This document shows positions 1-7,816 of a stretch of DNA of 64,000 bases, piece after piece. Each line of letters opens with the position of its first letter. The first letter of the stretch is position 1. The notes beneath the pieces are model-generated. The model had not been told where the DNA came from, did not search any database, and saw only the letters and a list, made by a program, of their open reading frames with translations. The stretch spans positions 310,001 through 374,000 of the forward strand of contig NZ_BRPL01000002.1 of NCBI RefSeq assembly GCF_027923585.1. The letters are read 5' to 3'. The position numbers were made by a program, and so were the translations under genes. Source of the stretch: Philodulcilactobacillus myokonensis (GTDB lineage: Bacteria; Bacillota; Bacilli; Lactobacillales; Lactobacillaceae).

Positions 1-1
1 T

Positions 2-418
2 TCGGATGCTTCACTGTCATTTTATGATGGAACTAAGCATGCTCTAATTGGAATGATGGGCGCGCTAGCACAGGAAGTTGATCAGATTGGTATTAAAGTC
101 ATGATTGTTGAACCTAGTCTGTTCAGGACCGATTGGGACGACCGCAAGTCGCATAAAAAGGAAACGCAGATTTCTGATTACCAAGTTGTTGATGATCACA
201 TTGCAGCCATCGAAGATTATGACGGGAACGAACCGGGAAATCCAGATAAAGCCGCTCAAATCGTTTTAGAACTAATTCGAAAGCATTACAATGAACTACC
301 GCTGCACTTGCCACTTGGAAAGGCCACCGTTGACCGTGGTATTAATTATTACGATCGAATGAAGGATCATTTCAGACGCTATCGCAATATTGCAAAATCA
401 GCTGATTATCGTAAATAA
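2..418 (+). CDS. SDR-family oxidoreductase, C-terminal part
   Basis: The window begins inside this gene; the frame is open from base 2, so the N-terminal Rossmann half lies outside. Near the left edge the protein reads SFYDGTKHAL, which contains the Y-x-x-x-K catalytic pair of short-chain dehydrogenases/reductases. It is followed by the usual helix and a VEPSLFRTDW stretch equivalent to the SDR post-catalytic PG..T region. The family performs NAD(P)-dependent oxidation or reduction of small carbonyls in the cytosol; the substrate cannot be told. The gene ends at a hairpin terminator and is not co-transcribed with the next gene. Confidence 0.85.
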   Translation, partial: SDASLSFYDGTKHALIGMMGALAQEVDQIGIKVMIVEPSLFRTDWDDRKSHKKETQISDYQVVDDHIAAIEDYDGNEPGNPDKAAQIVLELIRKHYNELPLHLPLGKATVDRGINYYDRMKDHFRRYRNIAKSADYRK

Positions 419-427
419 ATTATTAGA

Positions 428-476
428 CTCAATTTCACATTAACAGGCGTTAATTTTGAAATTGGGCTTTTCTTTT
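428..476 (+). terminator. Rho-independent terminator after the SDR gene
   Basis: CTCAATTTC pairs with GAAATTGGG around an inner TTAAC/GTTAA helix, followed by CTTTTCTTTT. It argues against starts of the next gene that lie inside the hairpin. Confidence 0.8.
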
Positions 477-506
477 GATAAATTCTACATGGAAGGATCG
501 GATAAA

Positions 507-1265
507 TTGTCGAATTTAATCTTTTTAATCGTTGGAATTGTCGCTGGAATCTTGGGCACCGTTGTCGGAGTTGCTTCATTAGCATCATATCCGGCATTAT
601 TAATGGCCGGGATTCCACCTGTCTATGCCGACGTGACGAATTTAACTTCTCAAATTGGGATTGGTATTGGTTCGTTCTTTTCATCATTGCGTGAATTAAA
701 GCATCATGGTAAAGAGACGTTCATCTATTTCGTCTTAATGTTCTTTGGTGGTTGGATTGGTAGCAGTATCGTTGCCGTTGAATCCAATGCTTCATTTTCC
801 AAAATCGTTCCATTTTTCATTTTAGTTTCCGCCATTTTAATTTTATTGCCAAAGAAAAGGCGGCAGATTGGAATGAAATTGGGTGCTAAACGCGATCGTC
901 TGATTCAATTTGGTCTGTACATATTTGTCCTGCTATTAGGAATCTATTGTGGATACTTTGGTGCAGCATCTGGCGTTTTATTTATCGCTGTGTTCTCACA
1001 TTTCAGTGAGGATTCGTTCCCAGTCTACAATGCGATTCGAAACGTTGCGATTCCAGGTGCCAGCGTGATTTCAATTATCGTCTTTCTGCAGCACTTTAGC
1101 GTTGATTGGAAGGTCATGGTGCCGCTTGCTATCGGGATGTTGATCGGCGGATATATCGGTCCGATTATTGTTCGACATATCAATGAAAAAGTGTTGAAAG
1201 TCTTTATTGGCTTGTGTGCGATTGCGCTATCCGTTGGTTTATTTATCAAGGCTTATCACATTTAA
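507..1265 (+). CDS. TauE/SafE-family (DUF81) membrane permease
   Basis: A 252-aa hydrophobic protein with about eight predicted membrane segments in two similar halves. The glycine-rich starts of the halves (VGIVAGILGTVVGVASL near the N-terminus and YCGYFGAASGV in the middle) are the TauE/SafE signature. The family exports sulfonates, sulfite or other organic anions; the substrate here is unknown. I choose the TTG at 507 because GGAAGG lies 10 bases upstream; in-frame TTG 456 falls inside the preceding terminator and ATG 489 has no ribosome binding site. It is a single-gene unit. Confidence 0.8.
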   Translation: MSNLIFLIVGIVAGILGTVVGVASLASYPALLMAGIPPVYADVTNLTSQIGIGIGSFFSSLRELKHHGKETFIYFVLMFFGGWIGSSIVAVESNASFSKIVPFFILVSAILILLPKKRRQIGMKLGAKRDRLIQFGLYIFVLLLGIYCGYFGAASGVLFIAVFSHFSEDSFPVYNAIRNVAIPGASVISIIVFLQHFSVDWKVMVPLAIGMLIGGYIGPIIVRHINEKVLKVFIGLCAIALSVGLFIKAYHI

Positions 1266-1288
1266 TCCTATTTAGATTAGTTTTTAGA

Positions 1289-1316
1289 TTGTAATGATTA
1301 TAAAATGTGATATAAT
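1289..1316 (+). promoter_or_regulatory. Promoter of nox
   Basis: TTGTAA and TATAAT are separated by 16 bases, about 60 bases upstream of the nox start codon. Confidence 0.6.
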
Positions 1317-1376
1317 GACCAATGTAGAAATCAAATTGTGAATCATTTATAAAACTTATAGGAGGCATTCGGTACA

Positions 1377-2738
1377 ATGAAATATATTGTCGTTGGATCT
1401 TCACATGGTGGTTACGAATCAGTTCGTGGAATCTTAAAGGAAGACCCGAAAGCTGAAATTCAATGGTATGAAATGGGTGACTTTATCTCATTCCTATCAT
1501 GTGGAATGCAATTGTATTTAGAAGGCGTTGTTAAAGACGTTAACAACGTTAGTTATGCAACTCCAGAAGGTGCTAAAAAGGCTGGCGTCCATGTTTTTGA
1601 AAAGTCAGAAATTAATCACGTTGACCCTGACAAACACACCGTTCACGTTTTAGACCATAATAATGGTTCTGAACGTGACGAACACTATGATAAGTTATTC
1701 TTATCAGTTGGTGCCGTTCCAAATCACTTACCAGTTAAGGGTAACGATTTGAAGAATGTCTACGCAATGCGTGGTCGTGACTGGGCCATTAGATTGAAGG
1801 CAAAGACCGTTGATCCAGACGTTAAGAACGTTGTCGTTGTTGGCTCTGGCTACATTGGTTTAGAAGCTGCTGAAGTCTTTGCTAAGGCTGGTAAACACGT
1901 TACCATGATTGACTTGAACAAACGCGTTCTTGGTAACTACTTAGATTCAGAATTTACTGACGTTTTAAGTAAAGTCATCGAAGACAACCACGTTACCTTA
2001 GCCATGGGTGCTCCTGCCGGTGAATACGTTGATAACGGCAAGGGTTACGTTAAGGGTGTTACCGCTAATGGTAAAGAATACCCAGCTGACTTAGTCGTTG
2101 AAACTGCCGGTGTTAAACCCGCAACTAGCTTCTTAAAGGGTGCTGTTGACTTAGACGGCCACGGTTTGATCAAAGTTAATAAGTACATGGAAACTAGTGC
2201 AAAAGATATTTATGCTGCTGGTGATTCCATCGAAGTTCCATTTGCACCAACTGGCAAGACTTCATACATTGCATTAGCTTCTAATGCTCGTCGTGAAGGT
2301 CGTACCGCTGCTTTGAATGCATTTGGTCACCACGTACCAATGACTCCTGTATCTGGTTCATCTGCACTATCCATCTTTGGTTACAAATTTGCTTCCACTG
2401 GTATCAAAGAAGGCACTGCTTCTAAATTTGGTTTAAAGACTGAATCAGTGGTTGTTACCGATACTAAGCGTCCAAAGTTTGTTCCTGATAAAGATGGCAA
2501 TGCTAAAGTTTGGTTCAAATTAACATTTGATCCAAAAGATGGCCGCGTTCTTGGCGCTCAAATCATGTCTAAAGAAGACGTTACTGCTAACATCAATACC
2601 ATTTCATTAGCCATCCAAGCTGGCTTGAAGGTTAACGATTTAGCATATGCTGACTTCTTCTTCCAACCTGGTTTCGACCGTCCATGGAACATCATGAACG
2701 TTGCTGCACAAAAAGCAGTTGATAAATTAAACAAATAA
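1377..2738 (+). CDS. nox: NADH oxidase (FAD-dependent, H2O-forming type)
   Basis: The 453-aa length matches the Nox/CoA-disulfide reductase family. An N-terminal FAD-binding fold starts with VVGSSHGGYES. The redox-active cysteine is Cys42 in FLSCGM, the residue that cycles through sulfenic acid in four-electron NADH oxidases. A second nucleotide-binding fold, VVVVGSGYIGLEAAEVF, lies near residue 155, and the FAD-binding IYAAGDS lies near 280. The enzyme oxidises NADH with O2 to water and so serves as an electron sink in heterofermenters. An AGGAGG site precedes the ATG and a strong terminator follows. CoA-disulfide reductase is a less likely alternative. Confidence 0.9.
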   Translation: MKYIVVGSSHGGYESVRGILKEDPKAEIQWYEMGDFISFLSCGMQLYLEGVVKDVNNVSYATPEGAKKAGVHVFEKSEINHVDPDKHTVHVLDHNNGSERDEHYDKLFLSVGAVPNHLPVKGNDLKNVYAMRGRDWAIRLKAKTVDPDVKNVVVVGSGYIGLEAAEVFAKAGKHVTMIDLNKRVLGNYLDSEFTDVLSKVIEDNHVTLAMGAPAGEYVDNGKGYVKGVTANGKEYPADLVVETAGVKPATSFLKGAVDLDGHGLIKVNKYMETSAKDIYAAGDSIEVPFAPTGKTSYIALASNARREGRTAALNAFGHHVPMTPVSGSSALSIFGYKFASTGIKEGTASKFGLKTESVVVTDTKRPKFVPDKDGNAKVWFKLTFDPKDGRVLGAQIMSKEDVTANINTISLAIQAGLKVNDLAYADFFFQPGFDRPWNIMNVAAQKAVDKLNK

Positions 2739-2773
2739 TATAGTAATTTATTAATTATTTTATCCATTACGCA

Positions 2774-2810
2774 AAATAGCCTCCAGACTGGGTCTGGGGG
2801 CTATTTTTTG
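2774..2810. terminator. Bidirectional terminator between nox and the ABC operon
   Basis: AATAGCCTCCAGA and TCTGGGGGCTATT form a long stem, with T-runs on both strands. It serves both convergent units. Confidence 0.9.
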
Positions 2811-2818
2811 TATTTTAT

Positions 2819-3460
2819 TTAAAGTGATACTGGATTCAATTTAAAATGATTAATTTTATAAACTTTATCGCATAATAAATTAATATCATGCATATTATGA
2901 CTGGCAATGAGGATTGTAGAATGATTAACATTAGCCAATTTTAATAGTATCTTTCTGATATTATTAACGCTCTCTTCATCCAAGGCGTTCATTGGTTCAT
3001 CTAATATAATTACTTTGGGATTTTCCATTATTGATTGCGCAATCCCTAATTTCTTCTTCATGCCTAATGAATAATTTTTAACTTTCTTTTTTCGATCTTT
3101 CCATAAACCGACTTTTTTAAGTGCTTGATTGATTTTATCTTTATTAATAATATTTTTGATACTTGCTAACATATCTAAATTATCAAAACCGGATAATCTG
3201 GGTATGAATCCCGGTTCTTCTATTAGTGCACCTAAATCATTGGCAAATTGGCCGTTCTTCAAACTTTTTCCATTAATAATAATTGAGCCACTTTGTGGAA
3301 TGATTAATCCTGATATGATTTTAAATAACATGCTTTTTCCAATTCCATTAGGTCCAATAATTCCAACAATCGATCCATAGTCAGTCTTTAATGATAAATG
3401 ATGGAACAGCATCTGATGATTAATTTTGAAGTTTAAATTTTGAATGTTCATACTTTGCAT
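2819..3460 (-). CDS. ABC transporter ATP-binding protein (export type)
   Basis: A 213-aa ATPase with Walker A GPNGIGKS near residue 36, a degenerate signature YSLGMKKKLGIA near 126, Walker B VIILDEP near 150 and an H-loop ending IASHNMHD. SLGMKK-type signatures are typical of the ABC-2 export ATPases that serve lantibiotic-immunity and drug-efflux systems. It is the last gene of a minus-strand operon behind two permease genes, 10 bases after the second. AGGAG precedes the ATG. The substrate is unknown; bacteriocin or peptide self-protection is an inference from gene order only. Confidence 0.85.
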   Translation of the reverse strand: MQSMNIQNLNFKINHQMLFHHLSLKTDYGSIVGIIGPNGIGKSMLFKIISGLIIPQSGSIIINGKSLKNGQFANDLGALIEEPGFIPRLSGFDNLDMLASIKNIINKDKINQALKKVGLWKDRKKKVKNYSLGMKKKLGIAQSIMENPKVIILDEPMNALDEESVNNIRKILLKLANVNHSTILIASHNMHDINLLCDKVYKINHFKLNPVSL

Positions 3461-3470
3461 TTTATTACTC

Positions 3471-4280
3471 CTATTTAAATTGTTTTCGCCGATAAATTAT
3501 CATTAGTATAATGGAACTAATCGAAATAAGAATTACCCAATATAAAATATCAATCCAGAATTTTTGATAAATATTAGTTAAATGGAAAATATCGCTTGAA
3601 ATATCTGAGTATAAAAGAAAATAGTTTTCAGGGAGTATTTTTACTAAATAATCAGGAAATCCTGGAATCGTATTAACTTTACCCTGGAAGATTAATAAAA
3701 ATGTGACTATGAAGATAGGGGTCGCTTTATTTTTAAACATACTGGTCAAGATTTGATTCACTATTCCCCAAAAGAGTAGAAAAAGTGAAAACAATACAAT
3801 CGACATCAAAACTTGAACGATTGGGATGCTATGAAATGGTGAAAGTCCGTTAAAAGAAGATTGAAACGAATTGATACTACTTGAATTCCAATTAGTTTGA
3901 ATATTCATAATCGAAAATGATAATAGCAATATTATTAACGTCATCGTTATGATAAAATTAATTGTATTTAACAAGATGACTGATATATTTACTTTCCAAA
4001 TATTAAAACGATTCGATAATCTAATTGTGATTTCATCATTGATCAATAATTTAGACAGTAAAGTACTCGTTGTTATAATAAAAAGAATTGGAATGACAAA
4101 ATTAGCAGTTAGAGGTTGGTTCAATGCATAAATGATCCAATTCCAAAAGAATTTCTTACCGATAAAATCCGTTCGGTAATTATATAGATTGATAAACATA
4201 AATAATCCAATGAGTAAGTATATATACAAGTACATTTCTTGGTATGATTTCAATATAAAATAATTTAAATTCTTAATCAT
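3471..4280 (-). CDS. ABC-2-type permease subunit, second of operon
   Basis: A 269-aa protein with about six hydrophobic segments and no soluble domain, as expected for an ABC-2 permease pairing with the downstream ATPase. Its ATG overlaps the stop region of the upstream permease gene by 8 bases, a sign of translational coupling. The layout of two dissimilar short permeases plus one ATPase resembles LanEFG-type immunity transporters, but I see no bacteriocin gene beside it. It is AT-rich and hydrophobic, so family assignment rests on topology and context. Confidence 0.7.
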   Translation of the reverse strand: MIKNLNYFILKSYQEMYLYIYLLIGLFMFINLYNYRTDFIGKKFFWNWIIYALNQPLTANFVIPILFIITTSTLLSKLLINDEITIRLSNRFNIWKVNISVILLNTINFIITMTLIILLLSFSIMNIQTNWNSSSINSFQSSFNGLSPFHSIPIVQVLMSIVLFSLFLLFWGIVNQILTSMFKNKATPIFIVTFLLIFQGKVNTIPGFPDYLVKILPENYFLLYSDISSDIFHLTNIYQKFWIDILYWVILISISSIILMIIYRRKQFK

Positions 4281-5025
4281 TAATCTTTAATAACCTCTTC
4301 ATTTTTAAATATCCAACGATAATCGAAAGAACTAATATAGTGAAAAATTCTAGATTTATTTTTAACGGGGTGGTTAAATTATTCTCGGAATAAAGGAATA
4401 AATTAGTAAATCCTAAGCTCCCAAGATTAATGATAGATAGCAGTGGTTCTGAAAAAAGGTAAACGATTAATGTCACAATCGTTGGTGCATATTTGTTGTT
4501 CCAGAATAAGGTTGTTACCATTCCCAAGATTGAAAAAACAAATCCAAAAATAAAACTATTGATGATGAAAATGATTGAATATAATATTTTATGATTGGGA
4601 TAAATTGAAGAAAACGCTCCTGAAATCATATTATTTAAAATGCTTTTTGGTAACTTTCCGAAGTGAAGCGAAATGAGTAATAATAAAAGTAGTAGGAATG
4701 ATAGAATTAAACCACCTAAAAATCCGGTTGATAATGTTCTGGTAATAAAATATTTTTTGATGCTCATTCTTGTTAAAATATTTTTTAAATAATTATGATT
4801 ATAATCGTCATAAAAAAGCAATGAAGAAGGCAAGATGGCAATGAAAATCGCCGAAATTGTTAATATTCCTGATCCTGTAATTCCATTTAAGAAGAGAAAA
4901 ACATTTGAATTATCAGTATTATCAAATCTTAAATTTAAATAAACACTGATAATAAAAATACAGGTTGCGAAAAAAATGTTTTTTAAGTTTATATATTTAA
5001 AAGTCGTTTTAAGAAAATACATCAT
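4273..5025 (-). CDS. ABC-2-type permease subunit, first of operon
   Basis: A 250-aa protein with about six membrane segments; it is the first gene of the three-gene exporter operon. The ATG at 5025 has a weakly placed GGAG about 15 bases upstream, and an in-frame stop immediately upstream excludes a longer form. The last codons overlap the next gene. No sequence motif gives a substrate. Confidence 0.7.
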   Translation of the reverse strand: MMYFLKTTFKYINLKNIFFATCIFIISVYLNLRFDNTDNSNVFLFLNGITGSGILTISAIFIAILPSSLLFYDDYNHNYLKNILTRMSIKKYFITRTLSTGFLGGLILSFLLLLLLLISLHFGKLPKSILNNMISGAFSSIYPNHKILYSIIFIINSFIFGFVFSILGMVTTLFWNNKYAPTIVTLIVYLFSEPLLSIINLGSLGFTNLFLYSENNLTTPLKINLEFFTILVLSIIVGYLKMKRLLKIND

Positions 5026-5302
5026 GATTTAGTTATCATTGCTCCATTTATTAATGATTATTAGATTTTTCAATTAAAAATAATCCCTAGATAAGATTCT
5101 AGAGGCTATTTATTAATAATACTTTTCATGTTATCAAAATTAAATATGCAACGCAAAGAGCAATTGTTCTATATAATAATACAAAATCATCGTAATTTAT
5201 TAATTATTTTAGGATTAAGATTAATTTGAAATGTATGATTGAAACGTTTAAAATTTATGATAATTATTAAATGAAGATTGAGAGAAATGAGTGAGCATAT
5301 AA
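5026..5302. other. Intergenic region between the divergent ABC operon and small anchored protein
   Basis: This AT-rich stretch contains an imperfect hairpin at about 5079-5117 (CCCTAGA...TCTAGAGG) in the 5' leader of the minus-strand ABC operon. It also holds a TATAAT-like box near 5173 facing right. No gene was seen. Confidence 0.4.
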
Positions 5303-5674
5303 ATGTTTAGAAAAATCATTCATCAAATATTTATCATAGTTTCCATATTATTTGTAATGTTATTATTTTTTGTGATTCAAACTGGGTCAGATTTATATGA
5401 AGATTTTCAATCTGAACAAAAATTCGAATTAAATATAATGAACAAATTTTATAAGAATATTAACGATAATTATAGTTTGAAAAAAATATCTAGCAATAGA
5501 GAAACATATCAATATGTTAGAAATAATCGAAAAAAGAAAATGTTTCAAATGACAGATGATCAAGGATCTGAAGATCTATTTTATTACTCAGGTTTCTTAG
5601 GCAAAAAAACGGTGGGAATTGAAGGAATTACAAGAAACGGAAATAATAAAATAACTAAAATATTTCTAAATTGA
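5303..5674 (+). CDS. Small membrane-anchored protein of unknown function
   Basis: A 123-aa protein with one N-terminal hydrophobic segment (about residues 8-28, IFIIVSILFVMLLFFVIQTG) and a charged, asparagine- and lysine-rich exterior domain. I recognise no domain. The ribosome binding site is weak (GAGTGAG), so expression is less certain. The base composition is poorer in G+C than the housekeeping neighbours, fitting an accessory origin. The structured RNA on the opposite strand begins its terminator about 20 bases beyond this gene's stop. Confidence 0.5.
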   Translation: MFRKIIHQIFIIVSILFVMLLFFVIQTGSDLYEDFQSEQKFELNIMNKFYKNINDNYSLKKISSNRETYQYVRNNRKKKMFQMTDDQGSEDLFYYSGFLGKKTVGIEGITRNGNNKITKIFLN

Positions 5675-5691
5675 TGTATTAATTGAAAAGA

Positions 5692-5823
5692 TACAAAAAA
5701 ACCATCAAGGCCGACAAACGTTGATGGATTAATTAGATAAATTATTTAATTCAGCAAGGCGAATTGGCTTACGCTAATTTCCTTGGAAAGGGGATACCAA
5801 TGACGGTTGGTATCCTTTTCTTA
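5692..5823 (-). ncRNA. Structured small RNA, copy A of a two-copy family
   Basis: Read on the minus strand, TTTACA and TATAAT (16-base gap, 5831-5858) precede a transcript of about 131 nt. It contains a hairpin GGATACCAA/TTGGTATCC (5792-5815), a second hairpin CAAGG...CCTTG, an AATTAAATAATT linker, and a terminator CCATCAA/TTGATGG with a T-run (5692-5727). The same promoter, hairpin order, linker and terminator occur at 24669-24812 with compensatory base changes. No start codon with a ribosome binding site lies inside. Confidence 0.7.
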
Positions 5824-5873
5824 TACATTTATTATATATAATTTTGATTAAATGTAAATAAATATTTATGAAA

Positions 5874-5983
5874 CAAAAAAGACTGGCAAAAATGCCAGTC
5901 TAAGATGTGAAGATACAACAAAGCAATTAACCAATATTGTTAACTTCAGAGCATTTGCATGCTTTTTTAATCACTAATTTCAT
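5874..5983 (-). repeat. Left inverted-repeat flank of the UDG-like gene, with terminator
   Basis: On the minus strand the block runs from ATG at 5983 through TTGGTTAATTGCTTTG and TCACAT to a hairpin AGACTGGCA/TGCCAGTCT with a T-run (5874-5901). A diverged, inverted copy lies at about 6795-6886 on the other side of the UDG-like gene. The hairpin can terminate the UDG-like transcript. An 18-codon frame (MKLVIKKACKCSEVNNIG) lies inside but has no clear ribosome binding site. Confidence 0.55.
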
Positions 5984-6030
5984 AATATCACAATTTTTAT
6001 ATTCAATTTTATTTTAAATGTAAAATGGTA

Positions 6031-6720
6031 TTATTTAATGCTTTTAATAATTTTATTCACTTTAGTTAAATTCCAATCATTTTCTCTTGGACCTTGATTA
6101 TTTCCTGAATAGTCAGGAATTCTAGTTATTAAATAATGGTTATTATTATCATTGAATTCAAATTGACGATCGCTAATTACATTAATTTTATTATTATGAT
6201 TATGATTTTTTAATTCATTAAAATAATCCTTAAATGTATTAAAAGCATCGTTCCCAATGGCAATGAATTTGATATCATCATTATTATTAGTAGTAATATT
6301 TAATTGTTTTAAACGATCAAATAAATGTTCGACATCTAATATTTTTGCTTTAACATTTGAACTATTACTATTATATTCGTGATTTAAATCAGTCATAAAA
6401 GCTCCCCAAAAATTGGTATTGTATAGTGCAGCTGCTAAACTTGCATCATTACTTTTACCTTGGATATGAAATGCTAATAAAGTATGATTATCTATATCTT
6501 TACCTTTGTCTCCAGGGTTTTTTCCAACGATTATTCGATCTTTTTTCATTCCATGAATCATTGTTTTTATAGATGATCCATCTAACTTTTTTACAGTATT
6601 TTTTGTTTTAAAGCATTTAACTTTTTCTTCATCATTCAAATTGTCAAAATTATTTACGCTATTCTGTGGTTCCCATATAGCAACACTATCAAAATTAGTA
6701 AAATCATTTTTAGTTAGCAT
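6031..6720 (-). CDS. Uracil-DNA-glycosylase-superfamily-like protein
   Basis: A 229-aa soluble protein. The block IIVGKNPGDKG (about residue 64) followed by LYNTNFWGAFMTDLN (about 100) and FIAIGNDAF (about 150) resembles the arrangement of the uracil-DNA glycosylase fold. In that fold an early GxNPG-like loop, a W-G-x-x-(L/M)-T-D strand and a late nucleotide-binding strand occur in this order. Catalytic activity is not demonstrated. A good AAGGAG precedes the ATG. A broken relative lies at 21.76-22.19 kb. The gene sits between inverted repeats, suggesting movement as a cassette. A role in DNA repair or phage defence is only inference. Confidence 0.6.
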   Translation of the reverse strand: MLTKNDFTNFDSVAIWEPQNSVNNFDNLNDEEKVKCFKTKNTVKKLDGSSIKTMIHGMKKDRIIVGKNPGDKGKDIDNHTLLAFHIQGKSNDASLAAALYNTNFWGAFMTDLNHEYNSNSSNVKAKILDVEHLFDRLKQLNITTNNNDDIKFIAIGNDAFNTFKDYFNELKNHNHNNKINVISDRQFEFNDNNNHYLITRIPDYSGNNQGPRENDWNLTKVNKIIKSIK

Positions 6721-6794
6721 GATTATTGACTCCTTATTTTAATATTATCAATAAAACATCAATCAACTTAATAATATCATTATTAGTAAAAGTA

Positions 6795-6886
6795 TGAAAT
6801 GCTTTAATGATGGTGACATTGATTAACCACTTTGCCACTACATCACATTTGGAGCTGACGTAATGCCAGTCTTTTTTGTTTCTCAA
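6795..6886 (+). repeat. Right inverted-repeat flank of the UDG-like gene
   Basis: It reads ATGAAATGCTTTAATG, then ATTGATTAACCACTTTG, then TCACAT and ATGCCAGTCTTTTTTG. This follows the order of blocks found on the opposite strand at 5874-5983, with about the same spacing. It ends just inside the 3' end of the following minus-strand gene. Confidence 0.5.
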
Positions 6887-7738
6887 TTAAAAATAAAACA
6901 CCATAATATTCGTAATTATAATTAAAACCCCAATCAATACTTGAATCCACGGATGAAGCAGCATTATTGCAATCCACTCACGGATGGTGGCGTAAGGCAT
7001 GAAATACCGGTTTGTTTTGGATCCGATGCCGTAAATCTTTAAGCCAACTTTGCTAGCATCAATTCCAGCCCTTAGAATGTGGTAGTTGCTGGAAACATAA
7101 ATGCCTTGATTTAAACTCAAATGGTGTTGCTCAATGATTTTTTTCGAATATTGCATATTTTGGAATGTGTTTAGAGAGTTAGTTTCTGCAACGATATCAT
7201 TAGCTTCAACGCCATGTTCGATTGCGTATTGTTTCATAACCAAACCTTCAGGAACACTTTCATCGCTACCTTGTCCGCCAGAACAGATGATTAAGGGATG
7301 GTGATGCTGTTGATAAAATTTGATTCCAGTATCGATACGACTAGCTAGTAATCTTGAAATATGGTCGCCACGGATCAATCCAGCACCTAGAATAATAATA
7401 AACTGGGGTCGGATTCGAATTGGCTTGCGGTTTAATAACCAAGAAGACGATGCAAACCAAATAAAGTTTAAAATGAAATAGGCAATTAATGACATGATGA
7501 TTGATGCAACCAACATTTCTAAGTGATTGAGTGGCTGCCTAAAAAACACATTGAATATGATTGGAAATAACACAATGATGGCTGCAATGATGACCAATGG
7601 TTTCGCAATCCAATGCTGTTCAATCCACCATTTTAAAAGGGCGCGCCAAATGCCACGCCAGTAGTAGATGAATAGTGTAAATAGTGCAATCACAATTGCA
7701 AAAATAATGGTGAATAATAATGCTGACAAAAACATCAT
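6887..7738 (-). CDS. YdcF/SanA-like (DUF218) membrane protein
   Basis: A 283-aa protein. Three to four N-terminal membrane segments lead into a DUF218 domain starting FIIILGAGL, with LLASRIDTGIKFY, ICSGGQGSDE, ETNSLNTFQN and VSSNYHILRA, the conserved acidic/serine/histidine positions of this family. A last hydrophobic segment closes the protein. YdcF, SanA and ElyC relatives act in envelope metabolism; the exact reaction is unsettled. I choose ATG 7738 because AAGGAGGGGG lies just upstream; the longer frame begins before that site. It is a single-gene unit. Confidence 0.8.
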   Translation of the reverse strand: MMFLSALLFTIIFAIVIALFTLFIYYWRGIWRALLKWWIEQHWIAKPLVIIAAIIVLFPIIFNVFFRQPLNHLEMLVASIIMSLIAYFILNFIWFASSSWLLNRKPIRIRPQFIIILGAGLIRGDHISRLLASRIDTGIKFYQQHHHPLIICSGGQGSDESVPEGLVMKQYAIEHGVEANDIVAETNSLNTFQNMQYSKKIIEQHHLSLNQGIYVSSNYHILRAGIDASKVGLKIYGIGSKTNRYFMPYATIREWIAIMLLHPWIQVLIGVLIIITNIMVFYF

Positions 7739-7777
7739 TACCCCCTCCTTAAATTGAATAACCACTATCATAAACGC

Positions 7778-7816
7778 AAAACGGCCGAAATGAAATACTT
7801 CCGGTCGCTTTTTTAT
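7778..7816. terminator. Terminator after the ABC-F gene
   Basis: CGGCCGAAA pairs with TTCCGGTCG, with T-rich tails on both strands. It ends the minus-strand ABC-F transcript. Confidence 0.7.

Noticed and set aside
2819..5025. Bacteriocin immunity locus
   Set aside because: Gene order is compatible with LanEFG-type immunity, but no precursor peptide, modification enzyme or two-component system lies nearby.
5040..5130. Hairpin in the ABC operon leader as a riboswitch
   Set aside because: Only one imperfect stem is visible and no conserved aptamer block is recognised.
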